Translations under genes and position numbers: made by a program
The notes under the pieces: generated by a model
Told to the model about the DNA's origin: nothing
What the model saw: the letters and a program-made list of their open reading frames with translations, nothing else
Database searches by the model: none
Shown: in pieces, positions 1 to 8,158 of the stretch
How the letters are laid out: every line of letters starts with the position of its first letter
Position numbering within the stretch: the first letter of the stretch is position 1
Source of the DNA: Nannocystis bainbridge
GTDB lineage: Bacteria > Myxococcota_A > Polyangia > Nannocystales > Nannocystaceae
NCBI RefSeq assembly: GCF_028368995.1
Contig: NZ_JAQNDL010000003.1
Coordinates: 1,240,001 to 1,304,000 of the forward strand
Direction: 5' to 3'
DNA length: 64,000 nucleotides

Positions 1-2
1 CA

Positions 3-113
3 CTGGACTCGACCGGCCGCCTGGTCCTGGCCATGCGCGCCGAGGCGATCGCCCACGGCAGCGATCACCTGGCCGTCCGCTGGCGCGCGCCCGCCCTGCC
101 GACCGCGCCGTGA
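3..113 (+). CDS. C-terminal end of an unidentified protein (cut by window start)
   Basis: An open frame enters from the left edge and stops at a TGA at 111-113, giving 36 residues with normal codon use for this genome (LDSTGRLVLAMRAEAI and so on). It is convergent with the next gene, with four bases between the stops. Too little is present to name the family. Confidence 0.5.
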   Translation: MDSTGRLVLAMRAEAIAHGSDHLAVRWRAPALPTAP

Positions 114-117
114 CCTC

Positions 118-1188
118 TCACTTCGCGCCGCTGCGGACCCACTCGATCACCGTGCACAGCTGCGCCTCGGTGAGCACCTTGCCGATCGGCATCGGATTGC
201 CGCCGCCGCCGACCACGCTGGTCTGCTGATTCAGCAACTTGAAGAGCAGATAGCTCTGGTCGACGTCGCCGGCGGTGACGATGTCGATGTTCGCCATCAG
301 CGACGGCACCCCCACCATGCTGTCGCGGAAGCTGCTTGCGTCCTTGAAGATCAGCGGCGTGCCGACCCCCTTGCCGTGGCAGTTGCATGTCCCGACCACC
401 GCCTGCCACGCCTGCGCCGCGCTGACCGCCGCCGGCGCGCAGTCCGGCGGCATCAGCGGCAGCGGCGACACGCAGTGCTGCTGCTTGCACACCGAACCAT
501 CGCAGTCCTGGTTGCCGAAGCACTGGCCGCCGAGCGAACACTGCACGCAATTGGGCCCGCCGCAGTCGACGTCCGACTCGTACCCGTTGGCGGCCCCGTC
601 CGAGCAGCTCGGCGGCACGCAGGTGCTCGTGCACAGGTCGTTGTCGTCCTCGTCGCCGTCGTCGCACTGCTCGACCCCCGCCTGGATCACGCCGTCGCCG
701 CAGCGCGCCTCCTCGCAGGTCCCCAGGCACGCGTCCTCGTCGCTGTCGTTGCCGTCGTCGCAGGCCTCGCCCGGCTCGACGAAGCCGTTGCCGCAGCCGC
801 CCGGGACGCAGTCGTTGGGGCAGTCGTCCGACTCGATGAGGTTGGCGTCGTCGCACACCTCGACCCCCGCGTACACCAGGCCGTCGCCGCAGCGGGCGAA
901 CTGACACGCCAGCGTGCACGGCCCGTCGTTGGCGTTGAGCGCCCCGAAATCACAGCCCTCGGGCGACTGAACGATCCCGTCGCCGCACGTCTCGGGCGGC
1001 TCCCCGGTCGCCGCCGCGGTGGTCACCGGCGCCTCCGTGCTCGTCGCCGGCGCCTCGGTGCTCGTCACCGGCTCGCCGATCCCCGTCGTCACCCCCGCCC
1101 CGGTCGTGGCGAGCCCGTCCGTCGCCGCGCCCTCGTCGATGCTGCAGGCGACCGTGGCGAGGCAGAGCGTGAGGACCAGCGTTCGCAT
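118..1188 (-). CDS. Cys-rich DUF4215 lipoprotein with cytochrome-like C-terminus
   Basis: Predicted secreted lipoprotein of 356 aa. The start was chosen at the ATG that opens a signal peptide ending in a lipobox (LATVAC, Cys near residue 15); the frame is open further upstream but without a signal. A Thr/Ala/Glu-rich linker follows, then four DUF4215 (Myxococcus Cys-rich) repeats of the CGDG..GVE.CDDG type at about residues 70-200, and a Cys-rich segment with a DVDCGG motif. The last about 95 residues (CNCHGKG.., then MPIG..L....ICTVIEWV-like) resemble the c-type cytochrome-like domain often appended to such proteins, but the heme site reads CNCH rather than CxxCH. Surface or periplasmic role; function unknown. 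Confidence 0.85.
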   Translation of the reverse strand: MRTLVLTLCLATVACSIDEGAATDGLATTGAGVTTGIGEPVTSTEAPATSTEAPVTTAAATGEPPETCGDGIVQSPEGCDFGALNANDGPCTLACQFARCGDGLVYAGVEVCDDANLIESDDCPNDCVPGGCGNGFVEPGEACDDGNDSDEDACLGTCEEARCGDGVIQAGVEQCDDGDEDDNDLCTSTCVPPSCSDGAANGYESDVDCGGPNCVQCSLGGQCFGNQDCDGSVCKQQHCVSPLPLMPPDCAPAAVSAAQAWQAVVGTCNCHGKGVGTPLIFKDASSFRDSMVGVPSLMANIDIVTAGDVDQSYLLFKLLNQQTSVVGGGGNPMPIGKVLTEAQLCTVIEWVRSGAK

Positions 1189-1586
1189 GCGCAGCCCGAG
1201 AGTGCCGACCGGCCCGCCGTCCGCCAAGCCACATACGCCACGCGCGTCCGTTGCGCCGCGTCGCGTGCGCACGCCGCCTGCGCGCCCGCGGGCGAGGCTG
1301 ACCTCCGCCATGGCCCTCGAGGGCGAGCCCCGAGGTCTCGCGCCGACACCTGTCATCCTCGACACACGGAGAGGCCCGGTCCCGGCGATCTCCGAACCTC
1401 AGGGCGTCAACCTTCGCGGACCCGCGCTCGCCGGGCGCCCCCGCTCATCCGGATGTTCCTTAAAACATGTCCTTAAAGACATGTACATTCGACCATCCTC
1501 AGGCTGCGCGAAGATCGCAGCGACGCCCCGGTCGCGGGCGCTTGCCCGCGCGCGCCCGCCGGGTAACCCTCTGCCGCGAGAGACCC
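1189..1586. other. Intergenic region between divergent lipoprotein genes
   Basis: Roughly 400 bases separate two divergently transcribed lipoprotein genes. The only structure I can support is the three-unit 14-bp palindrome array at 1454-1495. Promoters for both genes must lie here but I cannot assign boxes. Confidence 0.5.
1454..1495. repeat. 14-bp palindrome array, 3 units
   Basis: Three head-to-tail units in exact 14-bp register: TGTTCCTTAAAACA / TGTCCTTAAAGACA / TGTACATTCGACCA. The first two have AT-rich centres. The first shows paired changes in its arms (TGTT with AACA), so symmetry is kept although the sequence differs. Confidence 0.9.
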
Positions 1587-2087
1587 ATGCCCAAGCACCG
1601 CGCGCTCCTCGTCCTCGCCGGCCACCTCCTCGCCCCCGGCTGCCTGCTCGGCACCAACACCAGCGACGGCGACGCCGACGGCACCAGCACCACGACCACC
1701 ACCGGCACCACGACGACGACCACGTCGACCACTACCGGTACCACCACCGACAGCACGGACGCGACCGCGACCACCGCCCCGACCACCACCTCTGCCACGA
1801 CGACCTCGACCACCACCTCTGCCACGACGACGACCACCACCAGCCCCGGCAATTTCGGCCAGTGCGGCTGGGACCCCAACAACGGCTATTACGGCTGCGG
1901 CTTCCAGGGCGTCGACCCGGATGGCGACCACCCGCTCACCTGCCCCGAGACCCTGCCCGCCACCGGCGCCCCGTGCGACGGCGACTCCCCGATCAGCAAC
2001 ATCGGCTGCTGCCTCCCCGACGGCACCAACTACTACTGCTCGTCCGAAAGCGGCGGCATGATCGTCGTCGAAGCCTGCGGCCCGTGA
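1587..2087 (+). CDS. Thr-rich linker lipoprotein with small Cys-rich domain
   Basis: 166-aa predicted lipoprotein. The ATG at 1587 gives a signal peptide with lipobox LAPGC; an in-frame upstream start at 1467 lies in the repeat array and would put a charged, unlikely leader in front. Residues about 25-90 are an almost pure Thr/Ser linker. The C-terminal about 75 residues hold eight Cys (GQCGW.., YYGCGF.., IGCCLPDG..) and end in ACGP, probably a small disulfide-bonded domain. No family recognised. Long Thr linkers of this kind recur throughout the window and probably space a domain away from the outer membrane. Confidence 0.75.
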   Translation: MPKHRALLVLAGHLLAPGCLLGTNTSDGDADGTSTTTTTGTTTTTTSTTTGTTTDSTDATATTAPTTTSATTTSTTTSATTTTTTSPGNFGQCGWDPNNGYYGCGFQGVDPDGDHPLTCPETLPATGAPCDGDSPISNIGCCLPDGTNYYCSSESGGMIVVEACGP

Positions 2088-2145
2088 GCCCTGGCTCTGA
2101 CCCGAGTCCGGAGCACCGCTCGATCGGCCACGCTCGACGTGGGTA

Positions 2146-2748
2146 TCAATCCGGATCGCCCCCATTTAAAGAACGGCGGCCGATCGCAAACGCGAATTCA
2201 TCCGGGCTCGTATTGCTCGCGTTGCCGAGGACCACGATCGTCAGCTCGCGCTCGTGGTAGCGGATCAGCATCGTCTGCGCCCCCATGATCTGCCCGGGGC
2301 GGCGGAACACCCGGACCTTCTGCCCGCCCGCCGCCACCTAGGTCCCGATCGTCGCCTCGAGGTCGAGCTTGCCCTGATCGCGCAGCTGAAGGATCAGCGC
2401 CGCCGTGAACAGCTTGGTGATCGACGCGATCTTGTATTTCGTGTCGTCGCCGTGCGGCACCGCGAACTGGCGATTGGCCAGCCCGTAGCTGCGGCGATGG
2501 ACCACGGCTCCCGCTTGCTGGACCGCCACCGTGCCGTGGAACTCGTGCTCGCGCGCGTACGCGTCGATGAAACCGGCCAGCGTGTCCTGCTCGGCCGGCG
2601 CCACCTCCCGAACCGGCGCCTGTAGATGCGCGGTCTCCTGGCGAGCCGCCTCGCCCGCCGGAGCGTCGCAACCGATCAGCAGCGCGCCGATCGCCAGCAA
2701 CCTGCCGAGACTCGACCTGCGCAGACCCTCGCCCGGTGCGATCGCCAT
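2146..2748 (-). pseudogene. Collapsed serine beta-lactamase-like (class C family) gene
   Basis: The 5' part (136 codons from the ATG at 2746-2748) has a lipoprotein signal (LLIGC) and the start of a beta-lactamase/transpeptidase-like domain with the nucleophile motif SITK (IASITKLFTAALIL). It then meets a TAG at 2338-2340 directly after ..LDLEATIGT. In the same frame, 63 further codons encode a typical family C-terminus (MLIRYHERELTIVVLGNASN). About 200 residues of the usual domain, including the Y-x-N and K-T-G motifs, are missing at the join. It is therefore an internally deleted remnant with a nonsense codon at the junction; a functional product is very unlikely. Confidence 0.8.
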
Positions 2749-2872
2749 CTTCTCCGAACCAACCTCTCGCCGCGGGGACCCTGTGCGCGCGCGGCCCGAA
2801 GCCTCGCCGCCGCCGCATGGTGAAATGCGTGCTGCGGCCCCGTCAAGCCGCTCGCAGCCCGCCGGCCCGCGG

Positions 2873-3826
2873 TCACCCGACCTCGCTCGCGGCCCCCTCG
2901 GCGCGCGCCCGCTGGCGAAACGCCCGCGGCGACTCGCCCTCCTCGCGGCGGAACGCCGTGCTGAACGCGCTCTCCGACGCATAGCCCAGCGCGAACGCCA
3001 GCTCGCCCACTGCACGATCGCCGGTGCGCAGCGCGTCGCGGGCCAGCTGCATGCGCCACGCGATCGCGTACTCGAGCGGCGGCTTCCCGACCAGTCGCGT
3101 GAACCGCAGCGCGAACGCCGAGCGCGACATCCCGACCGCCTGCGCCAGCGCGTCCAGCGTCCAGCGCGTGCGCACATCGGCGTGGATCTGCCGCAGCGCC
3201 GCCCCGATCTGCGGATCGCTCAGCGCGCGCAGCCAGCTCGCGCGGCGCCGCATGTCGGCCGCCCCCAGCTGGCGCATCGCCTGCACGAGGATCACCTGCG
3301 CCAGCCGGTCCAGCACCAGCGCGCGCCCCGGCGAGCGCTCGCCCACCTCGCGCGCCAGCAGCCCCGTCAGCTCGCGCAGCGCCCCCGCCTCGCTCGCCGG
3401 CACCCGCATCATCCGCGGCAGCGCGGCCACCAGCAGGTGGGCGTTGCTCGGGTCGAACGCGAAGTGCCCACCCACGATATGCGAAGTCAACGCTGCCGGC
3501 GGCGCCCCGAGGCGGACCCTCCCGTCGACCGCCGCCGCGAACAGCGGTCCGGCCGCGCGCTGCGGGGCCGTCAGCGCGCTCGCCATCACGTACGCCGGCG
3601 GATCGCTCAGCATGAAGAAATCGCCGGCCTCGCAGCGGAGCGGGCGACGGCGGCCCGTCAGCGCGATCAGGCAGCGGCCCGCGACGACCGTGCCGAACTT
3701 CACGTGCGGGTACGCCTCCAGGCGGATCGCCCACGGCCCGCGCGCCTCGAGGCTCGCCGACACCACCGCGCGCGGGCGCAGCAGCGCGACGATGTCCGCC
3801 AGTGGGTCGCCGTGTTCCTCGCTCAT
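2873..3826 (-). CDS. AraC-family transcriptional regulator
   Basis: 317 aa. The N-terminal half is a cupin-type sensor region of the AraC subgroup with cupin_6-like sequence (GRCLIALTGR...GDFFMLSDPP). The C-terminal about 100 residues carry two helix-turn-helix units (LDALAQAVGMSRSAFALRFTRLVG; then GELAFALGYASESAFSTAFRR), the hallmark of AraC/XylS regulators. The start was placed at the ATG at 3824-3826, although the frame is open upstream. It is divergent from the SDR gene beginning 33 bp away, which it probably controls; inducer unknown. Confidence 0.9.
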   Translation of the reverse strand: MSEEHGDPLADIVALLRPRAVVSASLEARGPWAIRLEAYPHVKFGTVVAGRCLIALTGRRRPLRCEAGDFFMLSDPPAYVMASALTAPQRAAGPLFAAAVDGRVRLGAPPAALTSHIVGGHFAFDPSNAHLLVAALPRMMRVPASEAGALRELTGLLAREVGERSPGRALVLDRLAQVILVQAMRQLGAADMRRRASWLRALSDPQIGAALRQIHADVRTRWTLDALAQAVGMSRSAFALRFTRLVGKPPLEYAIAWRMQLARDALRTGDRAVGELAFALGYASESAFSTAFRREEGESPRAFRQRARAEGAASEVG

Positions 3827-3859
3827 GGACGCCGCATAAACTAATCGAGACGAAACATC

Positions 3860-4621
3860 ATGGCCAGTCCCGCCGCGCCGACGTACACCGAGGGCATGAC
3901 GAACGACAGGAAGCACGCAGTGGTCACGGGCGCCAACAAGGGCATCGGCCTGGCGGTGGCGCGGCAGCTGGCCGGGCTCGGCTACACGACCTGGCTCGGC
4001 AGCCGCGCCGAGGCGCGCGGGCGGGCCGCGGTCGCCGAGCTGGCCGGGCACGGGGACGTGCGCTGGTTGCCGCTCGACGTCACCGACGACGCCAACGTCG
4101 CCGCCGCGGCCGCGCTCGTCGGCGCTGCCACCGGGCGGCTCGACCTCCTCATCAACAACGCCGCCATCGGCATCAAGGACGGCGAGGGCCCGCCGACGCT
4201 GATCCGCCTCGAGGTCCTGCGCGCCACCTACGAAGTCAACCTGTTCGGCCCGCTCCGGGTCACTCGCGCCTTCTTGCCGCTGCTGCGCGCCGCCCCGGCC
4301 GCGCAGATCGTCATGGTCGGCAGCGGCCTCGGCTCGCTCGCCCTCCAGTCGGACCCCGCGAGCGGCCTCTCGCGCTGGCCGGTGTTCGGCTACAACTCCT
4401 CCAAGACCGCCCTCAACGCGCTCACCGTGGCCCTCGCCAACGAGCTGCGCCCCGAGGGCATCGCCGTGCGCGTCGTCAACCCCGGCTTCATCGCCACCGA
4501 CCTCAATGACCACAGCGGCACCGGCACCCCCGACGAGGGCGCCCGCATGGTGCTCAAGGCGACGACGACGCAGGCGCCGAGCGGCAGCTTCGTCGACGGC
4601 GACGGCACCCTCCCCTGGTGA
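3860..4621 (+). CDS. SDR-family NAD(P)-dependent oxidoreductase
   Basis: 253 aa. Classical short-chain dehydrogenase: cofactor motif TGANKGIG near residue 23, NNAA near residue 97, catalytic Tyr and Lys in YNSSK and an upstream Ser in the VGSGLG segment, then NPGF. Substrate not predictable. An internal ATG at 3896 (MTNDRKHAVVTG) matches the usual family start better; neither start has a convincing Shine-Dalgarno. Its divergent arrangement with the AraC regulator is a common regulator-target layout. Confidence 0.88.
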   Translation: MASPAAPTYTEGMTNDRKHAVVTGANKGIGLAVARQLAGLGYTTWLGSRAEARGRAAVAELAGHGDVRWLPLDVTDDANVAAAAALVGAATGRLDLLINNAAIGIKDGEGPPTLIRLEVLRATYEVNLFGPLRVTRAFLPLLRAAPAAQIVMVGSGLGSLALQSDPASGLSRWPVFGYNSSKTALNALTVALANELRPEGIAVRVVNPGFIATDLNDHSGTGTPDEGARMVLKATTTQAPSGSFVDGDGTLPW

Positions 4622-4712
4622 GCGCGCGCCCCGCTCGGGCCCGTGCGGTGGGTCATGGCCCCGCCGCGGGCCCCTCGCCGCCAACACCGGCGTACAAAAA
4701 AATCCGCGCCCG

Positions 4713-4740
4713 TGTCACAACCGTCGGGCCCTGTCTCGTC
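4713..4740 (+). promoter_or_regulatory. Predicted ECF41-type promoter of the AhpD-like/sigma operon
   Basis: TGTCACA (4713-4719) is followed by a 17-base spacer and CGTC (4737-4740), ending 38 bases before the ATG of the AhpD-like gene. This fits the -35 and -10 elements reported for ECF41 sigma factors, and the operon encodes an ECF41 protein, so autoregulation is the natural reading. Confidence 0.75.
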
Positions 4741-4778
4741 TTGTCCTCGAGCGTGCAGAAGCCACGCAGGAGACGAAC

Positions 4779-5246
4779 ATGACCCCACGACTGCAGAGCA
4801 ACCCGTTCAAACTCGCCCCCGAAAGCACCAAGGCGCTGATGGCCCTCGAGGCGAGCTTCAAGGCGAGCGGCCTCGAGCACAGCCTGATGGAGCTGGTGAG
4901 GATGCGCGCCTCGCAGATCAACGGCTGCGCCTACTGCATCCACCTGCACGCCACCGACGCCCGCAAGTCCGGCGAGACCGAGATGCGGCTCTACATGCTC
5001 AACGCGTGGCGCGAGTCGTCCCTCTACACCCCGCGCGAGCGCGCCGCCCTGGCCTGGACCGAGGCCCTCACGCGCGTCGCCGACACCGGCGCCCCCGACA
5101 GCGACTACGAGTTGGTCAAGGCCCAGTTCAACGAGGCCGAGCAGGTCCACCTGACGCTCCTGATCGGCTCGATCAACACGTGGAACCGCTTGCAGGTCGG
5201 CTTCCGCGCGGCGCACCCCGCGGAGCCTGCGAGTGCAGCCGGCTGA
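4779..5246 (+). CDS. Carboxymuconolactone decarboxylase / AhpD-like protein
   Basis: 155 aa with the AhpD/CMD core: a helix ending in the redox motif CAYCIHLH near residues 50-57, preceded by LMELVRMRASQINGC. Such proteins act as alkylhydroperoxidase-like or gamma-carboxymuconolactone decarboxylase-like enzymes. The ATG is supported by AGGAG about 7 bases upstream. The following sigma-factor gene overlaps its 3' end by 14 bases, forming the CMD plus ECF41 pair known from many genomes, where the enzyme gene is the target of its own sigma factor. Confidence 0.92.
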   Translation: MTPRLQSNPFKLAPESTKALMALEASFKASGLEHSLMELVRMRASQINGCAYCIHLHATDARKSGETEMRLYMLNAWRESSLYTPRERAALAWTEALTRVADTGAPDSDYELVKAQFNEAEQVHLTLLIGSINTWNRLQVGFRAAHPAEPASAAG

Positions 5247-6117
5247 CGACGCCACCATCGATCCCTTCGAGGCGCAGCGGCCCCGCCTGCTGCGCCTCGC
5301 CTATCGCATGCTCGGCTCGCTCGCCGAGGCCGAGGACATCGTCCAGGACGCCTGGCTGCGGTGGCGCAAGGTCGAGGCCCCCGTCGACGCTCCCGCCGCC
5401 TACCTCAAGCAGATCGTCGCGCGCCTGTGCCTCGATCGCATGAAGTCCGCGCGAGCGCGGCGCGAGGAGTACGTCGGCGCCTGGCTGCCCGAGCCGCTGC
5501 TCGCCCCCGAGTCGAGCGACGCCGACGACGACCTGACGCTCACCCTGATGCTCGCGCTCGAGCGCCTCTCGCCGCTCGAGCGCGCCGCCTTCCTGCTCCA
5601 CGACGTGTTCGGCGTCGCCCTCGGCGAGGTCGCCAGCACCCTCGACCGCGACGCCGCCGCCGTCCGCCAGCTGGCCGCCCGCGCGCGCAAGCACGTGCAG
5701 ACGGCCCGCCCGCGCTACCGCGTCGAGCCGGCCGAGGCCGACCGGATCGCCCGCGCCTTCTTCGTCGCCTCGCGCGACGGCGACGTGCAGGCCCTGCAGG
5801 CGATGCTCGCCGAGGACGTCGTGATCCACGCCGACGGCGGCGGCCGGGTGGTCGCCTTCCGCAACCCGATCCGCGGGCTCCAGCGGGTGCTCCGCCTGTT
5901 CGCCGGCCTTTACCGCAAGTTCAAGTCCCCGCCCGTGCTGCTGCGCCCGCTCGTCATCGACGGCCTGCCCGGCTACGCCAGCTTCGACCGCGGCGACGTG
6001 CTGCAGACCACCGCGCTCGAGCTCGTGGACGGTCGAATCACCGCGATCTACATCGTCCGCAACCCGGACAAGCTGCGCCACGTCGCCGCCGCGCTGGCCG
6101 CCGCCGACGAGTTATAG
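5233..6117 (+). CDS. ECF41-family RNA polymerase sigma factor
   Basis: 294 aa, beginning at a GTG inside the end of the preceding gene. Region 2 (residues about 10-75: LLRLAYRMLGSLAEAEDIVQDAWLR) and region 4 (about 105-160: LERLSPLERAAFLLHDVFG..LGEVASTL) are followed by a SnoaL-like C-terminal extension of about 110 residues. The extension carries both ECF41 signature motifs, DGGG (HADGGGRVV) and NPDKL (VRNPDKLRHV). The extension is known to modulate activity in cis, so no anti-sigma gene is expected, and none is adjacent. A TGTCACA-N17-CGTC promoter lies before the operon. Confidence 0.93.
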   Translation: MQPADDATIDPFEAQRPRLLRLAYRMLGSLAEAEDIVQDAWLRWRKVEAPVDAPAAYLKQIVARLCLDRMKSARARREEYVGAWLPEPLLAPESSDADDDLTLTLMLALERLSPLERAAFLLHDVFGVALGEVASTLDRDAAAVRQLAARARKHVQTARPRYRVEPAEADRIARAFFVASRDGDVQALQAMLAEDVVIHADGGGRVVAFRNPIRGLQRVLRLFAGLYRKFKSPPVLLRPLVIDGLPGYASFDRGDVLQTTALELVDGRITAIYIVRNPDKLRHVAAALAAADEL

Positions 6118-6121
6118 CGAC

Positions 6122-6205
6122 TGTCCATAAGGACATGTCCTCCACGACTTGTCCACTCGGACATTCTCTAAGCGACATGCTCTATAGAACATGTCCTCTC
6201 GACCA
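6122..6205. repeat. 14-bp palindrome array, 6 units
   Basis: Six contiguous units in perfect 14-bp register directly after the sigma-factor stop: TGTCCATAAGGACA / TGTCCTCCACGACT / TGTCCACTCGGACA / TTCTCTAAGCGACA / TGCTCTATAGAACA / TGTCCTCTCGACCA. This is the longest simple array in the window. Confidence 0.95.
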
Positions 6206-6282
6206 TCCCGGATAGCGCGCCGCCGGCACGACCGCAGCCCCTCCGCGACCGAGTCGAAGCGATACGTCCCGGCTCTGCGCCG

Positions 6283-6930
6283 TCAGTGCCCGCCCGCGGC
6301 GTACAGCGGCAGCAGCGCGATCGTGCGGGCGAAGCCTGCTGGATCGGCGACCAGCGCCCGGCCGAGCTCCAGCGCCACCTGCGAGCCCTCCTTGACGATC
6401 GACTTGGCGAGCTCGAGCGACGCCGCCCCGCGATCGAAGCACCGCTCGGCCCGCAGCTCGCCGACCACCACCACGTCCGCCTCGCCGTCCCGCGTGAACC
6501 TGCAATCGACGGTGAACGAGAAGAACCGCGCCTCGTAGTCCCATTCGTCGAGCTCGAGCTGGCAATCCTCGGCGGGTCTCCACCCGTCGAAACCCGCGGC
6601 GTACAGCCCGATATCGGCCTGCCACACCCCGCGCTCGTTCAGTTCGAGGGCGACGCCGAAGGCCAGCGGATCGCCGGCGTCGGCCGCCATCGCCAGCGCG
6701 AAGCTGCGATTGAACGCCCCCGTGTGCTCGTTGTCGGTCCCGTCCATCTCGCACGACGCTGTCGGGTCGTCGGCCCACGCCTCGCGCTCGCCGCCGAACT
6801 CGCGCTCCTGCCCGCCGGCGCCGATCACCAGCGAGGCGGTGACGATCGCGGGCTCGCGCTCATGCCCCAGATCCGCCACGAGCCCGCAAGCGACGAGACA
6901 ACAACCGAGCGGCAAGATCACGGGCTTCAT
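6283..6930 (-). CDS. Hypothetical lipoprotein
   Basis: 215 aa. The ATG at 6930 opens a signal peptide with lipobox LVACG; the frame continues upstream without a plausible leader. The mature part has a Cys-containing beta-rich stretch (DCQLELDEWDYEARFFSFTVDCRFTRD, split by strands) and ends in a helical segment. No family recognised. It is convergent with the ECF41 operon across the repeat array. Confidence 0.7.
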   Translation of the reverse strand: MKPVILPLGCCLVACGLVADLGHEREPAIVTASLVIGAGGQEREFGGEREAWADDPTASCEMDGTDNEHTGAFNRSFALAMAADAGDPLAFGVALELNERGVWQADIGLYAAGFDGWRPAEDCQLELDEWDYEARFFSFTVDCRFTRDGEADVVVVGELRAERCFDRGAASLELAKSIVKEGSQVALELGRALVADPAGFARTIALLPLYAAGGH

Positions 6931-7394
6931 GACGGTCGCGGCCAGCATAGGCGAGGCGCTCCGCAGTGTCATCGGCCGCCCGCGAACCTCGCGCACGTCG
7001 CGCTGTACGGGCCCGCGGAGCCCGCCCGCCGCGCCCGGGGCCCCCGCCGCCGCCTCGAGTTGCTCGCGCGCCCGCTCGCGCCCACACACCCGGGACAAAC
7101 CCCGCGCCGCGTCGGCCCGCTCTCGTCATCGGCTGTCCTTCAAGACATGTCCATGAAGCCATCCCACGATTCCGCCCGCGAGCCCCTCCCGGGCGCGATT
7201 TCGCCGACAGCCGCGAGCGCCCCCACATCGTCGCGGCGGCTCCGCACCGACCCCTCCCCCACCGCGGCACCCATCAAGACGATCGCCGACATTCCCCCCG
7301 CCGGCCGCGATCCTGCCCCCATGCGGGCCTCAGGGCGATCCTGCGCCCGCGCGCGCCCCAGTCGCCGCCGCATCTTGATTCGCCGGAGGCAGCC
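6931..7394. other. Intergenic region with a two-unit repeat
   Basis: 464 bases between divergent genes. It contains the two-unit palindrome array at 7134-7161. Frames through here are very GC-biased and give Arg/Pro/Ala-rich translations without family features, so I call no gene. Confidence 0.5.
7134..7161. repeat. 14-bp palindrome array, 2 units
   Basis: TGTCCTTCAAGACA / TGTCCATGAAGCCA, head to tail. The right edge runs into TCCC, as in several other arrays. Confidence 0.85.
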
Positions 7395-8141
7395 ATGAGC
7401 ATTTCCAATTACATCGGACGAGTCCTCGGCGTGGCGCTGGCCCCGGCCGCGTTCGTCGCCAGCGCGCTCCGCCGCGACCGGATCTTCCACCCCGACGGCG
7501 TGCTCTACCGGGCCGAGGTCGAGCCCGCCGCGCAGCACGCCGCCCTCAGGCCGCTGGCCAAGCGGCTCGCCGGGGTCGCGCTCGTGCGCCTCTCGGGCGC
7601 GCTGTGGCGCTGGCCGCAAGGCCGCCGCCGGCCCGACCTGCTGGGCGTCAGCGTGCGGGTCCGCGGCAACGACGAGACCACCCTGCGCCGCCTGCCCGGC
7701 GACCAGGACCTCTCGTTCGTCACCGCGACCTCGCTCCTGCGCATGCCGATCGCCGCGCTCGCCACCGACACCGGTGATTACCTCGACAACTCCTATTATT
7801 CGCTCCTGCCCTACCGCCTCGAGGGGCTCGGCCAGGTCCGCCTGCGCCTCGTCTCGCTCCAGCCCGCCCCCGCGGGCGCCGACCGCAACCGGCGGCTCGA
7901 GCTCGCGGTCGCCAAGCGCAAGGCGATCTTCTGCCTGGAGCTGCAGGGCGAGGCGCTCGGCGACGACTGGCACCCGCTGGCGACCGTCGACCTGCGCGAC
8001 CGCCTCGAGGTCGACGAGGACGCGTTCGAGCTCGACCCCGGCTCCTCGGCGATGGGCCTCGTGCCCGACGGTCTGCTGCAGTCCGTGCGCGTCGAGGTCT
8101 ACGCCGCCAGCCAGGCCGGCCGCCGCCTCACCGACGGCTGA
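7395..8141 (+). CDS. Conserved hypothetical protein, possibly catalase-fold related
   Basis: 248 aa, ATG preceded by GGAGG. The stretch FHPDGVLYRAEV near residue 31, RLSGALWRW near residue 70 and YSLLPYRLE near residue 135 recall proteins remotely related to heme catalases, but I cannot point to a proximal heme Tyr with confidence. A short hydrophobic N-terminus (LGVALAPAAFVASAL) could be a membrane anchor. Function unassigned. Confidence 0.6.
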   Translation: MSISNYIGRVLGVALAPAAFVASALRRDRIFHPDGVLYRAEVEPAAQHAALRPLAKRLAGVALVRLSGALWRWPQGRRRPDLLGVSVRVRGNDETTLRRLPGDQDLSFVTATSLLRMPIAALATDTGDYLDNSYYSLLPYRLEGLGQVRLRLVSLQPAPAGADRNRRLELAVAKRKAIFCLELQGEALGDDWHPLATVDLRDRLEVDEDAFELDPGSSAMGLVPDGLLQSVRVEVYAASQAGRRLTDG

Positions 8142-8158
8142 GCCCACGTCCGCGAACG

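Noticed and set aside
1467..1586. Upstream start of the 1587 lipoprotein within the repeat array
   Set aside because: It would add 40 charged residues before a clean lipoprotein signal peptide.
2338..2340. Programmed readthrough of the TAG in the beta-lactamase-like gene
   Set aside because: About 200 residues including catalytic motifs are missing at the same point, so readthrough would not give an active enzyme.
6131..6140. Junction palindrome GGACATGTCC as the functional site
   Set aside because: Arm changes are compensated within units, not across junctions, so the unit-centred dyad is favoured.
6122..6205. CRISPR-like array
   Set aside because: Units are contiguous 14-bp palindromes without unique spacers, and no cas genes are present.
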